A stretch of 64,000 nucleotides of DNA from Gammaproteobacteria bacterium (GCA_032250735.1 JAVVEP010000014.1:20218-84217), one strand, 5' to 3'. Counted from the stretch's first letter, positions 30,734 to 41,124 are shown. Translations and numbers: made by a program. Notes: a model not told the origin generated them from the sequence alone.

Positions 30734-31513
30734 TTACAGATCTTTACGCTGCTGCGCCCGCTGCGTCAGCTGCGCGCTCTGCCGCATCAGCTGACGGCTC
30801 GCCAGGGGCTTTGAGCCAAGATAATGCCCCAGCACGGCGCGCAACAGGTGTTTTGCCGCCCGGCGAGTCGTATCAGCCGACCAGTCATCCGCCTGCATGG
30901 CCAACAGGGCCTGGCCGGAAACGGGGATCCCGAACGGATCCAGATTGCCGTCATCAGTCTCCGCCAACACCGGCCCCTGCTCCAGGTAATAGCGATACTG
31001 CTGTTGCGCCTGCACCGGCACTGCGCTGTGGACATCCTGGTCAAGCACCAGGCCGTAGCCCAGGGCCGCCAGCAGGCGCATCTCAAAGCGTCGCAGGCAT
31101 ATTTCCACGGCCGACGACTCGGCAGTCGTCCCCAGCGCGGCCAGCTCGCGCAGGGCCGCGTCATAGCAGCCAAACAATTCCAGCTGGGCATCGTGGCGCT
31201 GTAACAAGCGTAAAAGAATCTCGTTGAGGTAAAAACCGCTGGCGATAAACGGCGGGCTAATGGTCAACGCCGCCCCCTGCGCCTCCGCGGTGATTAACAA
31301 ACCGAGCTCACCGCCCGGAAGCCACGATACCAGCAGGGGCTGAAAACCCTGCAACAGCGCCGGCCAGCGCGGTTTTTTACCTCGCACGCCTCTGGCGATA
31401 ACACCCACCCGCCCGTGCTCGGGGGTAAACAGTTCAAGTATGGCGCTGGTGTCGCGGTAGGCACGCTGATGTAAAACATAGGCGGGCTGCAACAAGACCC
31501 GTTGCCGCGTCAT
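30734..31513 (-). CDS. recO: DNA repair protein RecO
   Basis: RecO helps RecR load RecA at gaps. The N-terminal OB fold contains AYVLHQRAYRDTSAILELF and RVGVIARGVRGKK, as in the family. The helical C-terminal part follows, with ICLRRFEMRLLAALGYG. The zinc-binding cysteines of some RecO proteins are absent, as in E. coli. At 259 residues it is slightly longer than the E. coli protein. ATG 31513 lies four bases after the era stop. Confidence 0.93.
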   Translation of the reverse strand: MTRQRVLLQPAYVLHQRAYRDTSAILELFTPEHGRVGVIARGVRGKKPRWPALLQGFQPLLVSWLPGGELGLLITAEAQGAALTISPPFIASGFYLNEILLRLLQRHDAQLELFGCYDAALRELAALGTTAESSAVEICLRRFEMRLLAALGYGLVLDQDVHSAVPVQAQQQYRYYLEQGPVLAETDDGNLDPFGIPVSGQALLAMQADDWSADTTRRAAKHLLRAVLGHYLGSKPLASRQLMRQSAQLTQRAQQRKDL

Positions 31514-31516
31514 CTT

Positions 31517-32434
31517 TTACTCGTCCTGATAACCGAGGCTGCGCAGGGCACGCTCATCATCCGCCCAGCCAGTACGCACTTTCACCCATAACTGCAAAAA
31601 GACCTTTCCATCGAAGGCGCGCTCCATATCCTTGCGCGCCAATTCACCGATGCGTTTGAGCTGTTGCCCCTGCTTGCCAATGATGATGCCTTTTTGTCCC
31701 TCACGCTCCACCCAGATGATGGCGTGAATATGCCGCACGCCCTGTTCCAGGATGAACTTCTCGATTTCGACCGTGGTGGAATAGGGCAATTCCTGGGTCA
31801 GGGAACGCACCAGTTTTTCACGCACAAATTCCGATGCCATGAACCGTTCGCTACGATCCGTCACCTGATCGACCGGAAAGAACCGCTCGGACACCGGCAA
31901 CACATGTTCGATTTCGGTTTCCAGCTGCTGTACCCCATCACCCAGCTTTGCGGAAACAGGAATCATCTGATAAAACCGGTGTTTTTCGGACAGCATGGTC
32001 AAATGCGGCAACAGGACATCTTTTTCCTTTACCGTATCGACCTTGTTAATGACCAGAAAAATGGGCACGGTGGCCTGCTTCAGTTTTTCCAGCACATGCT
32101 CATCTTCCTCGGTCCACACGGTGCGATCGACCACAAAGATGATCGCATCCACATCCATCATGCTGCCGGATGCGGTGCGATTCATGTAACGATTGATCGC
32201 CCGTTTGCCGCCGAGATGCAAGCCCGGCGTATCCACATAAACCACCTGATTATCGGCAGTGGTTTTCACCCCCAGAATACGATGCCGGGTGGTCTGTGGC
32301 CGATTCGCCGTGATGCTGATCTTCTGACCCAGGATACGGTTCAACAGGGTCGATTTGCCCACATTGGGGCGACCGACAATGGCGACATAACCGCTGTGGT
32401 GGGTGGATTCTTCCGTCATAGTATTTTCAGTCAT
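31517..32434 (-). CDS. era: GTPase Era
   Basis: Era is an essential GTPase that binds 16S rRNA during 30S maturation. The G1 motif GRPNVGKSTLLNRILG, G3 DTPGLHLGGK, G4 NKVD and the C-terminal KH domain with GIIIGKQGQQLKRIG are all present. The length of 305 residues is normal. The second ATG at 32419 is an alternative start. It follows rnc by 46 bases. Confidence 0.97.
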   Translation of the reverse strand: MTENTMTEESTHHSGYVAIVGRPNVGKSTLLNRILGQKISITANRPQTTRHRILGVKTTADNQVVYVDTPGLHLGGKRAINRYMNRTASGSMMDVDAIIFVVDRTVWTEEDEHVLEKLKQATVPIFLVINKVDTVKEKDVLLPHLTMLSEKHRFYQMIPVSAKLGDGVQQLETEIEHVLPVSERFFPVDQVTDRSERFMASEFVREKLVRSLTQELPYSTTVEIEKFILEQGVRHIHAIIWVEREGQKGIIIGKQGQQLKRIGELARKDMERAFDGKVFLQLWVKVRTGWADDERALRSLGYQDE

Positions 32435-32480
32435 TATGTGAATGCTTTCTTCTGTGCGCGCGGCATCGGTAGCAGCGCGA

Positions 32481-33200
32481 CTAATTCGTAGAATCGCCCT
32501 TACCCTTCAGCAAAAGCTTCAGCGCCAATTGTGCGGCGGTCTGCTCTGCCTTGCGGCGGCTGGAACCTTCACCTTTGACCGGCTGCTTCAGCCCGCTGAC
32601 GGTACACTGCACTTCAAATTCCTGCTCGTGCGCATCGCCGTGGGTTTCGGTCACCGTGTATTCCGGCAGATCCAGACGCCGGGATTGTAGATATTCCTGC
32701 AGACGTGTCTTGGGGTCTTTCAGATCCGCCTCCGCCGAGAGGTTTTCCAGTCGCGTTGACAGACAGCGCTCGATAAGTATGCGCACGTCTTCCAGGCCGC
32801 CATCGAGATACATCGCACCGAAAATGGCTTCCATTGCGTCGGCCAGGATCGAATCTCTGCGGAAACCGCCGCTCTTCAATTCGCCCGAGCCCAGGCGCAA
32901 ATAATCCCCCAGCGCAAACTCACGCGCCAGTTCCGCCAGCGTCTCTTTCTTGACCAGGGATGCGCGAAAACGGCTCAGATGCCCTTCGGGCGACTCCTGG
33001 AACCGGGAATACAGCAGATCGGCGGCGACAAAACCCAGGATCGAATCGCCCAGAAATTCCAGCCGTTCATTATTTATCGAGCCCTTACTGCGATGCGTAA
33101 GGGCCTGAGCTAAAAGTGAGACATCCCTGAATTGATAAGCCAGCGCTCGCTGCAATTGATCAAGCTGGCCATCATTTTTTTCACGTGACGGAAACCCCAT
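32481..33200 (-). CDS. rnc: Ribonuclease III
   Basis: RNase III cleaves double-stranded RNA and processes rRNA precursors. The catalytic motif [15 protein letters not shown] lies near residue 42, with [20 protein letters not shown] further on. A C-terminal dsRNA-binding domain ends in [21 protein letters not shown] 33200 was chosen. A GTG at 33209 overlaps the upstream stop as GTGA and would add three residues. It is within the lepA-to-acpS run. Confidence 0.96.
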   Translation of the reverse strand: MGFPSREKNDGQLDQLQRALAYQFRDVSLLAQALTHRSKGSINNERLEFLGDSILGFVAADLLYSRFQESPEGHLSRFRASLVKKETLAELAREFALGDYLRLGSGELKSGGFRRDSILADAMEAIFGAMYLDGGLEDVRILIERCLSTRLENLSAEADLKDPKTRLQEYLQSRRLDLPEYTVTETHGDAHEQEFEVQCTVSGLKQPVKGEGSSRRKAEQTAAQLALKLLLKGKGDSTN

Positions 33201-33205
33201 TAGTC

Positions 33206-33622
33206 TCACTTCAATTCAATCTCATCGCTAAAGCTGACCACCATGTCGACATTGGATATCGCGGGAGTACGCACCTCATATTCCACCACCACGGTAACCA
33301 GACCACCCTTTTCCCGCTCAATAAAAATATGCTCGTCAGTGACGTTTTTAACATCATCAATTTCAAACCGTTTGCGCAGCGTGGTGATAATCTCTGCATT
33401 TGTCTTCGCGGCGGCGCCGCTTTCATTCGATAGACTCTTCAGGTGCGAGGTTACGCTGAAGTGTTCAATGTAAATAGGGAACAGGCGGATAAGTAACATC
33501 GCAATAAAGGCGACCATAACCAGGATCAGCGCCAGGGAGATACCGGTCATACCCTGTTGATGGCGGCGGCTCTGGCCCTGAAGATTTTGCCGGGACTGTC
33601 GAATCATATTTTTCATTTTCAT
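33206..33622 (-). CDS. DUF4845 single-pass membrane protein
   Basis: The 138-residue protein has a basic N terminus and one transmembrane segment ([21 protein letters not shown], about residues 28-48), followed by a small periplasmic domain ending in [14 protein letters not shown]. Proteins of this family lie between lepB and rnc in many Gammaproteobacteria, as here. The function is unknown. ATG 33622 has GGAG four bases upstream, which decides the start; the longer frame to 33709 has no ribosome site. Confidence 0.85.
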   Translation of the reverse strand: MKMKNMIRQSRQNLQGQSRRHQQGMTGISLALILVMVAFIAMLLIRLFPIYIEHFSVTSHLKSLSNESGAAAKTNAEIITTLRKRFEIDDVKNVTDEHIFIEREKGGLVTVVVEYEVRTPAISNVDMVVSFSDEIELK

Positions 33623-33751
33623 GGCTCCACCACGTACGGTTAACTGACCACAAGAATATGCGTCCTGCCCTGCAAATTCCACATATTCACAAGATTTTAA
33701 TGCTGACATAGAGCGGATTAGGCGAAAACCACCCGGGCATCCGCAGCAAGG

Positions 33752-34588
33752 CTAATGAATACTGTTGCCCAGACGCTCCCAGGCAATACCATCCGCCTGT
33801 GAATCCCAGTTCATCCACACCAAAAAGGCCTTACCCACCAGATTCTCTTCCGGGACAAAACCCCAGTAGCGGCTGTCATTACTGTTGTCGCGGTTGTCAC
33901 CCATGACGAAGTACTGCCCTTGCGGCACAGTAAACTCGCCTTCCAGCGAACCCTTGCCATCGTCAACCAGGATATCGTGTTGCACGCCCAGCAGGTCTTC
34001 TTTCAGCAACTGGGTACCTGACATGGAGACACCGGCGCCCACTCCCGCATAACTCTCCTGCCGCTGTTGCGTTGCCGGCTGGCCATTAATGAAGAGCTGC
34101 TTTTTGTAATAGGCGACCCTGTCGCCGGGCAGGCCGATGACGCGTTTAATGTAATCAATGGACGGCTCTTTGGGGTAACGAAACACCATCACATCGCCAC
34201 GCTCGGGTTCGCCAACATCGATGATCTTGCGGTTGATCACCGGCAAACGAACGCCATAGGCAAATTTATTGACCAGGATGAAATCGCCGACCAGCAGGGT
34301 TGGCATCATCGAGCCGGATGGAATCCGGAACGGCTCCACCAGGAAGGAGCGCAGCACCAGAACCGCAAGGATCACCGGAAATAGTGAGCGCGCATACTCC
34401 ACCAGCACCGGCTCTTTGAGCAGCTTCTCCCTGACATCGGACAGCGCATGAGTGCCGCCCTCGCCCTGTGCCGACAGGGCATTGGCGGCCGCCCGCCGCT
34501 TCGGCGCCAAAACATAGACATCCAGCAGCCAGATAAGGCCCGTAATAAATACCGCACTGACCATAATGGCCGGAAAGTTAAAATCCAT
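33752..34588 (-). CDS. lepB: Signal peptidase I
   Basis: LepB removes signal peptides at the periplasmic face of the inner membrane. Two N-terminal hydrophobic segments (VSAVFITGLIWLLDVYVLA and LFPVILAVLVLRSFLVEPF) anchor it. The catalytic serine is in IPSGSMMPTLLVGD, and the lysine in PSIDYIKRVIGLPGD. The GDNRDNSNDSRYWGFV box is also present. With 278 residues it is full length. It lies 32 bases downstream of lepA. Confidence 0.96.
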   Translation of the reverse strand: MDFNFPAIMVSAVFITGLIWLLDVYVLAPKRRAAANALSAQGEGGTHALSDVREKLLKEPVLVEYARSLFPVILAVLVLRSFLVEPFRIPSGSMMPTLLVGDFILVNKFAYGVRLPVINRKIIDVGEPERGDVMVFRYPKEPSIDYIKRVIGLPGDRVAYYKKQLFINGQPATQQRQESYAGVGAGVSMSGTQLLKEDLLGVQHDILVDDGKGSLEGEFTVPQGQYFVMGDNRDNSNDSRYWGFVPEENLVGKAFLVWMNWDSQADGIAWERLGNSIH

Positions 34589-34620
34589 CAGTTTTTGTTT
34601 CCCATTCGATTAATGTCTCG

Positions 34621-36426
34621 CTACTTGCTTTTGCCCACCTGCAGGATCGCCATAAAGGCCTCCTGCGGAATCTCCACCGAGCCGACCTGCTTCATGCGCT
34701 TTTTACCCGCCTTCTGCTTCTCCAACAGCTTGCGTTTGCGCGAGACGTCGCCGCCATAACATTTTGCGGTGACGTTCTTTCGCAGCGCCTTGACATTGGA
34801 TCGCGCCACGATGTGCGCGCCAATTGCGGCCTGTATCGCCACGTCAAACATCTGCCGGGGAATGATCTCCCGCAGCTTCTCGGCCAGCTCCCGGCCGCGA
34901 TACTGGGCCTGATCCCGGTGCACGATTACCGATAGCGCATCCACCCGCTCACTGTTGATCAGCAAATCCAGGCGCACCAGGTCCGCCGCCTGGAAGCGTA
35001 TGAAATGATAATCCAGCGAGGCATAACCACGACTCACCGATTTCAGGCGATCGAAAAAATCCATCACTACTTCGTTCATCGGCATCTCATATTCCAGCGA
35101 CACCTGCCTGCCGATGTACAGCATCTTACGCTGTACGCCGCGCTTTTCGATACACAGGCCGATGACGTTGCCGATGTAATCCTGCGGCACCAGAATATTG
35201 GCGACGATAATGGGCTCGCGAATCTCGGCAATCCTGCCCAGTTCAGGCAGCTTTGAGGGATTGTCGACCTTGATGATTTCACCGTTGGTAGTGAGTACCT
35301 CGTAGACCACCGTGGGCGAGGTGCTGATCAATTCAAGGTCGTATTCCCGCTCCAGCCGTTCCTGGACGATCTCCATGTGCAACATGCCGAGGAAGCCGCA
35401 GCGAAAGCCCAGCCCCAGGGCCTGCGAGGTTTCCGGCTCGTAAAACAGGGCCGCATCGTTCAGGTTCAGTTTGCCCAGCGCATCGCGCAGGTCTTCATAA
35501 TCCTCGGCGCTGATGGGAAAAAGCCCGGCATACACCTGCGGCTGCACCGCCTTGAAGCCCGGCAACGGGGCCGCCGCGGGATTATCGGTCAGGGTGAGCG
35601 TATCGCCCACCGGTGCACCGGCGATCTCCTTGATGCCCGCGATCACATAACCCACTTCGCCGGCCAGCAATTCTTCCGTCTCCTGGCGCTTGGGATTGAA
35701 GACGCCGACATGATCGACGAGGTGGGTACGGCCCGTGCTCATCACCAGTATCTTCTGACGCTTTTTGAGTGTCCCCTGTTTGATGCGCACCAGCGACACC
35801 ACGCCCAGATAATTATCAAACCAGGAGTCGATGATCAGTGCCTGCAAGGGTGCATTTCGGTCCCCCACCGGCGGGGGAATCCTTTTCACCAGATCTTCCA
35901 GTAATTCATCCACCCCCAGGCCGGTCTTGGCGCTGACCCGGATGGCATTGCTGGCCTCAACACCGATGATGTCCTCGATCTCGTGGATCACCCGCTCGGG
36001 ATCGGCCGCGGGCAGGTCGATCTTGTTCAGCACCGGCACCACTTCCACACCCTGTTCCAGCGCGGTGTAACAGTTGGCGACACTCTGGGCCTCCACGCCC
36101 TGTGAGGCATCCACCACCAACAACGCGCCCTCACAGGCCGCCAGAGAGCGCGAGACCTCATAGGAAAAGTCCACGTGTCCGGGGGTGTCGATAAAGTTCA
36201 GCTGATAGGTCTCGCCATTGAGGGCGGTGTAATAGAGCGTGACGCTCTGTGCCTTGATGGTGATGCCCCGCTCCTTCTCGATATCCATGGAATCGAGCAC
36301 CTGGGCCGACATTTCGCGCTCGGTCAAGCCGCCGCACATCTGGATGAAGCGGTCAGCGAGGGTGGATTTTCCGTGATCGATATGGGCAATAATGGAAAAA
36401 TTGCGGATGTTTTCCATCTGGGACAT
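34621..36426 (-). CDS. lepA: Elongation factor 4 (LepA)
   Basis: EF4 is a ribosome-bound GTPase that affects initiation and back-translocation. The G domain holds [32 protein letters not shown] and NKIDLP. The unique C-terminal domain with [20 protein letters not shown] is complete. At 601 residues the size is normal. It follows the sigma-E operon after a probable terminator. Confidence 0.97.
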   Translation of the reverse strand: MSQMENIRNFSIIAHIDHGKSTLADRFIQMCGGLTEREMSAQVLDSMDIEKERGITIKAQSVTLYYTALNGETYQLNFIDTPGHVDFSYEVSRSLAACEGALLVVDASQGVEAQSVANCYTALEQGVEVVPVLNKIDLPAADPERVIHEIEDIIGVEASNAIRVSAKTGLGVDELLEDLVKRIPPPVGDRNAPLQALIIDSWFDNYLGVVSLVRIKQGTLKKRQKILVMSTGRTHLVDHVGVFNPKRQETEELLAGEVGYVIAGIKEIAGAPVGDTLTLTDNPAAAPLPGFKAVQPQVYAGLFPISAEDYEDLRDALGKLNLNDAALFYEPETSQALGLGFRCGFLGMLHMEIVQERLEREYDLELISTSPTVVYEVLTTNGEIIKVDNPSKLPELGRIAEIREPIIVANILVPQDYIGNVIGLCIEKRGVQRKMLYIGRQVSLEYEMPMNEVVMDFFDRLKSVSRGYASLDYHFIRFQAADLVRLDLLINSERVDALSVIVHRDQAQYRGRELAEKLREIIPRQMFDVAIQAAIGAHIVARSNVKALRKNVTAKCYGGDVSRKRKLLEKQKAGKKRMKQVGSVEIPQEAFMAILQVGKSK

Positions 36427-36537
36427 GTAAAGATACCGCCTGGCGCTTGGGAGTTATTTGCCTGATTCTCAGGCAAGCGGGTTCAGGGTGAACAACCGGC
36501 GGGCATTGTAATCTATCTGGCTCCCTGCTGGAACCAA

Positions 36538-36569
36538 ACCCCCGCCCCGGACTAGGCCCGAGCGGGGGT
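36538..36569 (-). terminator. Probable terminator between mucD and lepA
   Basis: ACCCCCGC (36538-36545) pairs perfectly with GCGGGGGT (36562-36569). On the minus strand the stem is followed by TTTGG, a weak T-run. It lies just after the mucD stop at 36596 and probably ends the sigma-E transcript. Confidence 0.5.
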
Positions 36570-36595
36570 GGCGTACCTAAAGACCGACCCGAAGC

Positions 36596-38125
36596 CTATT
36601 CGTCGGCCGTGATTTTGAGTGCCAGGAATACCGGGCCACCGCGGCGCTGCACCAGCAGCGGCACGGATTTATCGACGGGCAGGTCCGCCGAGATCTCGGC
36701 AAAATGCTGGCTGTCCTTGACGTCGATGTTGTTGATCATCAGGATCACATCGCCGCGACGTACGCCGGCCTTACGCGCCGGCCCGGCCTGCACCTGCTGG
36801 ACGATTACCCCGCCGTCCTTGATCTCCAGCTTCTCGCGCTGTTCGGCGGTCAGATCGATCACCGCGACACTGAGCCGTGTCTCGTTCGCCGAACGCGGGC
36901 TGGCCTCCGCCACCTTGATCTCATCCTCCGGCAGCTCGCCCAGCTTGACGTGCATCACCTTGAGCTTGCCCTTGCGCAAAATCTCGACCTTGACCTTGTC
37001 ACCCACGGGGCTGATGCCCACCAGCGGCGGAAGATCCGAGGAATGCACCACATCGCGGCCATTAAAGCGGGTCACGATATCCCCTACCTCCAGCCCCGCC
37101 GCCTCGGCCGGGCTATCCTTCAGCACCTTGGCCACCAGGGCGCCGCTGGGCTTATCCATGCCGAAGGACTCGGCCAGTTCACGGGTCACATCCTGGATCA
37201 GCACGCCCAGCCAACCGCGGGCGACGTGGCCGCTGGCCTTCAGCTGCGCGACCACATTCATCGCCATATCGATCGGAATGGCGAAGGACAGGCCCATAAA
37301 TCCGCCGGTGCGGCTATAGATCTGAGAATTGATACCAATCACCTTGCCGTCCAGGTCAAACAGCGGGCCACCGGAATTACCCGGATTGATCGCCACATCG
37401 GTCTGGATAAACGGCACATAATTCTCACGCGGCAGGGAACGCCCCTTGGCGCTCACAATCCCGGCGGTGACGGAGTGGTCAAAGCCGAACGGCGAACCGA
37501 TCGCCAGCACCCATGCGCCGACCTTGAGCTTGCCGGAATCACCGATCTCCACCACCGGCAGATCGCTGGCATCGACCTTCAACAGGGCGATATCGCTGCG
37601 CTCGTCACTGCCGATCACCTCGGCCACCAGCTCACGCCGATCCGATAGGCGCACCAGAATTTCAGAGGCGTCCTTCACCACGTGATGATTGGTCATCACA
37701 TAGCCGTCTTTGGAAATGATAAAGCCGGAACCCAGCGATTTGGCCTCGATGGGCCCACCGTCCGGGCCGCCAGGGGCGCCATGCCCTTCAGGCATCTGGC
37801 CCTCGGGACCCCCAAAACCGCCGCGGGGATCACCGAAAAAATGACGGAACAGATCGCCAAATGGCCCTTCGGGAATCTGTTCGGGCATGCCGCGCGGCAT
37901 GCGTGTCACCTTGGGGTGCTGGGTAATCTGGGTGGTACTGATGTTCACCACCGCCGCACTGTGTCTTTCCACCAGCTCGGTGAACTCCGGCAGGGAGCCT
38001 GCCTGAACACTGGCGGCTGAGATCGCCAACACAAGTGACATCATCAAGGCGCTGATGATCGTACGCGAGTAACGGGTGCCGCCATGTTTTTTACACACGC
38101 GCAATTGGCCATTATCAAAATTCAT
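36596..38125 (-). CDS. mucD: Periplasmic serine protease MucD/DegP family
   Basis: This Do-type protease degrades misfolded envelope proteins. A signal peptide (ALMMSLVLAISAASVQA) is followed by the trypsin-like domain with the triad His in MTNHHVVKDA, Asp in RSDIALLKVD and Ser in NPGNSGGPLFD. A glycine/proline-rich loop near residue 100 and two PDZ domains complete the 509 residues. ATG 38125, with AGGAG five bases upstream, is preferred over GTG 38131. The position after rseC matches algU-mucA-mucB-mucC-mucD of Pseudomonas. Confidence 0.95.
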   Translation of the reverse strand: MNFDNGQLRVCKKHGGTRYSRTIISALMMSLVLAISAASVQAGSLPEFTELVERHSAAVVNISTTQITQHPKVTRMPRGMPEQIPEGPFGDLFRHFFGDPRGGFGGPEGQMPEGHGAPGGPDGGPIEAKSLGSGFIISKDGYVMTNHHVVKDASEILVRLSDRRELVAEVIGSDERSDIALLKVDASDLPVVEIGDSGKLKVGAWVLAIGSPFGFDHSVTAGIVSAKGRSLPRENYVPFIQTDVAINPGNSGGPLFDLDGKVIGINSQIYSRTGGFMGLSFAIPIDMAMNVVAQLKASGHVARGWLGVLIQDVTRELAESFGMDKPSGALVAKVLKDSPAEAAGLEVGDIVTRFNGRDVVHSSDLPPLVGISPVGDKVKVEILRKGKLKVMHVKLGELPEDEIKVAEASPRSANETRLSVAVIDLTAEQREKLEIKDGGVIVQQVQAGPARKAGVRRGDVILMINNIDVKDSQHFAEISADLPVDKSVPLLVQRRGGPVFLALKITADE

Positions 38126-38168
38126 GCTCACTCCTATCCGTTCACAACATCATTTATTAGCGATAACA

Positions 38169-38639
38169 CTAACGAGAAATTACAGGCAAAACCTGTCGCA
38201 GCAAAATCGGCTGATAACGTTCATCGCTGGCAATACTGGCGGTGAATCGTCCCACCCAGACATATCCCAGCAGCAGTCCAAAAATACCAAAACCGATGGC
38301 CACCAGCTCTGAGCTCTCCAACAATAATTGAGTTCCCAGCACATCGCCCAGCAGCGCGAATAAAAACATCGTCAGTAATGGCAGGGTATACACCGCCAGC
38401 GAACCCTTGATCAGGGCCTGCTCATCGATGCCGATAACCACCTCATCGCCCACCGTCACCGGGGTGGCGTGGGGGTTGAGCGCCCGCACACGGCTGCGTT
38501 TATTACCCAGCACCTTCGCCAGGGTGGCGGTGCCGCAGCCCTTGTTCACCGCACACTGCCCACAGGCGCTGCGGCGCTGGGTCTCCACCCAGATGCCGTC
38601 TGTATTGACAGCGACCACCTGTGCATGTTCTTCGATCAT
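38169..38639 (-). CDS. rseC: RseC/MucC family membrane protein
   Basis: RseC is an inner-membrane protein of the SoxR-reducing and sigma-E loci. The cytoplasmic N terminus has four cysteines in ACGQCAVNKGCG, typical of the family. Two transmembrane segments (about residues 79-99 and 107-129) follow. The length of 156 residues is usual. It lies between rseB and mucD with 9 and 43 base gaps. Its exact action remains uncertain. Confidence 0.92.
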   Translation of the reverse strand: MIEEHAQVVAVNTDGIWVETQRRSACGQCAVNKGCGTATLAKVLGNKRSRVRALNPHATPVTVGDEVVIGIDEQALIKGSLAVYTLPLLTMFLFALLGDVLGTQLLLESSELVAIGFGIFGLLLGYVWVGRFTASIASDERYQPILLRQVLPVISR

Positions 38640-38648
38640 CCGGCCCGC

Positions 38649-39653
38649 CTATTGCGTCTTCAACAGCAGGGCGCGCGCCAGTTTTTCTACGGTAATGGCA
38701 GGCACTTCACCGATCACGGTAATTTGATGCGCCTCCTTCGCCACTCCAAAGGCATTGGTCGCGCCCATGGAAGACGCGCCCTCAAAAGCGGACTGGCCGT
38801 CAGGTACAGGTTCAATATAGATCGACACGTTGGCCAGCCCGTCCGAGATCACCCAGTGCTCGGCCGGCCCCTTCGAGTTCGGCATCTGCTGATTAAAACG
38901 GGTGGTGACACTAAAGCCCTGCGGTAAATCGGCGATCGTCCAGCGGCTGTCCACGAGCTTTTGTTCGTCCTTCACGCGCTCATGTTCAAACCACGTAAAA
39001 TTATCACTGCGGGATACGGGGGCCAGCATCACATCGGGAATATCGTCGCCGATGCGGATGTCGGCAAACATGGTCTGCTCCAGCACCCTGCCCTGTTCAT
39101 CCAGCAGGTCGGACTTTAATAAAATGGCGGTCTGTTCATCGAGCCAGAGACGATAGCCATAACGCGCGCTATCCCTGGGTCTGATCCAGATACGTTGCGC
39201 TGTCTGCCCGGCCACACGCTCGAGCGCCTCGAGCTCGAATAGATAATAATCCTGCAGATGAGCAAAATCATTTTCGGCCAATTGCGACAACAGGTTGCCC
39301 CTGAACTGAGGCTGCTGCCCCACTGTCACCGCCTTTCGATCCGGCATGTAGCAGGTGACCACATCATTTTTTCTGACGATCTCTCGGGCCACACCATTGA
39401 GACTAATCAGCCGCTCCGCTTCGCCGTCCTGATCCGCCCGGTGCACCACACGCATGGATTGCATCTGCCCATCCTGCAAATACACCAGGGTGCCCTGGTA
39501 GTTGAGCGTTTGGGCCGCCGATTGCATGCGCATCAACATATCCAGCACCGATGGCTCGGCCGCCATCGCCGCGCCGCCAAAAACACAGGTGGCCAACAAC
39601 AAGGAATTCGATAGACTACGAACAATCCGACGGAATGAACAAAGCTCAGACAC
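38649..39653 (-). CDS. rseB: Sigma-E regulator RseB/MucB
   Basis: RseB is a periplasmic protein that shields the anti-sigma factor RseA from DegS cleavage and senses lipopolysaccharide fragments. A signal peptide (LLLATCVFGGAAMA) precedes DMLMRMQSAAQTLNYQGTLVYL, the family's opening motif. The C-terminal domain ends near LPQGFSVTTR and ISDGLANVSIYIEP. The start is GTG at 39653, 13 bases after rseA. The 334 residues are normal. Confidence 0.94.
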   Translation of the reverse strand: MSELCSFRRIVRSLSNSLLLATCVFGGAAMAAEPSVLDMLMRMQSAAQTLNYQGTLVYLQDGQMQSMRVVHRADQDGEAERLISLNGVAREIVRKNDVVTCYMPDRKAVTVGQQPQFRGNLLSQLAENDFAHLQDYYLFELEALERVAGQTAQRIWIRPRDSARYGYRLWLDEQTAILLKSDLLDEQGRVLEQTMFADIRIGDDIPDVMLAPVSRSDNFTWFEHERVKDEQKLVDSRWTIADLPQGFSVTTRFNQQMPNSKGPAEHWVISDGLANVSIYIEPVPDGQSAFEGASSMGATNAFGVAKEAHQITVIGEVPAITVEKLARALLLKTQ

Positions 39654-39665
39654 TATTTGATTCCG

Positions 39666-40325
39666 CTATTTCTGCACAGGGATAACGATCTGGTAGGCAT
39701 TGGGATGCGCCACAATACGCGCATAGGGCATCACCCCCTGCACGGCTGCGCGCGCCGCCTGTTGATTGTGATCAATCAGATACTGATTCAGGTTGGGATG
39801 GAACCGCTGTGTCAGCGGTGATGGCCGTTGCGGATCAGACTGGAGATGGATTGCGGAGGAACCCAGCGTCTGGGTGACGGTTTGAATATTCGGTGGAATC
39901 GTGACGCCGGCGAGGGTCTGGTTGGTAGCATGAGCATTAGGAGATGACGTGCCCTGCGCCAGCTGCGCGGCCGGCATCTGGCCCTCCTGCTGGTACATAA
40001 ACTGCACCCCCATCACCGCAACCGCGGCAACCGAGGCGGCAACGGCCAGTCCGGCCAGACGCCGTGCCAGCGGTGCTGCCCGGGGGGCGGGTGGCGCCAG
40101 TACCGTGGGCTCATCGGCCAGGGCCGCCATTACCCGTGAGGAAAAACCGTTATCCATACCGGCCGGCAGATTCTGCCGGAGGGTATCGCTGATTAAATGA
40201 TAGCGGGCCCAGATATTGCGTGCCTCGCCCTTATTCAGCAGTTCATCCGTGGTGGCACGCTGCGTTACGTCATCCAGCTCGCCATCCATCAATGCCGAAA
40301 TTCGTTCATCCGATGAGTTTGTCAT
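39666..40325 (-). CDS. rseA: Anti-sigma-E factor RseA/MucA
   Basis: RseA is a single-pass membrane protein that holds sigma-E inactive. The cytoplasmic N terminus DERISALMDGELDD is the sigma-binding motif. A transmembrane helix (LAGLAVAASVAAVAVMGVQF) lies near residues 115-135, and the periplasmic tail follows. ATG 40325 with AGGTGG upstream gives 219 residues; the GTG at 40334 is an alternative. It follows rpoE after a gap of 113 bases. Confidence 0.94.
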   Translation of the reverse strand: MTNSSDERISALMDGELDDVTQRATTDELLNKGEARNIWARYHLISDTLRQNLPAGMDNGFSSRVMAALADEPTVLAPPAPRAAPLARRLAGLAVAASVAAVAVMGVQFMYQQEGQMPAAQLAQGTSSPNAHATNQTLAGVTIPPNIQTVTQTLGSSAIHLQSDPQRPSPLTQRFHPNLNQYLIDHNQQAARAAVQGVMPYARIVAHPNAYQIVIPVQK

Positions 40326-40438
40326 ACCTGCCACCTGTTTTTCATTATTACTTCTTCATCAATGTCGTCAATTAGAGTCGTCAACCTTCATCCATTTCTT
40401 TGCCGCATCATTAGTCACGGCCTGGGGCCAATCACCCC

Positions 40439-41020
40439 TCATTCACGCTCGATCAGTGGCCTGAGTTTGTTATCGACCGCCTCGCGCGCCCGGAAAATGC
40501 GGGAACGCACCGTACCAATCGGGCAATCCATGGTTTCGGCGATCTCCTCGTAACTCAGCCCATCAATCTCCCGCAGGGTGATGGCGGTACGTAGATCATC
40601 CGGCAATTGCCCCATGGCGGAAAAAATCGTCTTTTCGATCTCTTCCTTCAATGCCAGCTGCTCCGGTGTTGCGTATTCCTTGAGACCCTCGGCACCCTCA
40701 AATTGTTCAGCGTCCTGCGCATCAATATCCATCGTCGGCATACGGCGGCCGCGCGCGACCAGGTAATTTTTCGCCGTATTGATCGCAATACGATACAACC
40801 AGGTGTAAAACGCGCTGTCACCACGAAACCGCGGCAGGGCCCGATACGCCTTGATAAACGCCTCCTGGGCCACGTCCTGCACTTCGCTATGGTCGCGAAT
40901 ATAACGCGAGATCAGCTTCATGATCCTGAGCTGATACTTCAGCACAAGGGTATCGAACGCGGATTTATCACCCCGCTGCACCCTTTCAACGAGTAGCTGG
41001 TCTACCTTTTGTTCACTCAT
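40439..41020 (-). CDS. rpoE: RNA polymerase sigma factor RpoE (AlgU)
   Basis: This ECF sigma factor drives the envelope-stress response. Region 2 contains DVAQEAFIKAYRALPRFRGDSAFYTWLY (parts: FIKAYRALPRF and SAFYTWLYRIA), and region 4 contains LSYEEIAETMDCPIGTVRSRIFRAREA. At 193 residues it matches the E. coli and Pseudomonas proteins. It heads the operon rpoE-rseA-rseB-rseC-mucD and is divergent from nadB, as in E. coli. A perfect palindrome lies in its leader. No confident sigma-E-type promoter was found by eye. Confidence 0.97.
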   Translation of the reverse strand: MSEQKVDQLLVERVQRGDKSAFDTLVLKYQLRIMKLISRYIRDHSEVQDVAQEAFIKAYRALPRFRGDSAFYTWLYRIAINTAKNYLVARGRRMPTMDIDAQDAEQFEGAEGLKEYATPEQLALKEEIEKTIFSAMGQLPDDLRTAITLREIDGLSYEEIAETMDCPIGTVRSRIFRAREAVDNKLRPLIERE

Positions 41021-41033
41021 TATTTATATAACG

Positions 41034-41055
41034 ATTGACCCCGGCCAGGGTCAAT
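41034..41055. promoter_or_regulatory. Palindrome in the rpoE leader
   Basis: ATTGACCC and GGGTCAAT (41034-41041 and 41048-41055) form perfect 8-bp arms around a six-base centre. It ends 14 bases before the rpoE start codon, overlapping the usual ribosome-site zone. It could be an operator or an mRNA hairpin that limits RpoE synthesis. Function is inferred from position only. Confidence 0.4.
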
Positions 41056-41124
41056 GCCTTTGTTATTTTATCAGCGAGTGAAGTCTCTCTCGACAAGCTA
41101 CTCTTCAAAAGACCGCACCCGCAA

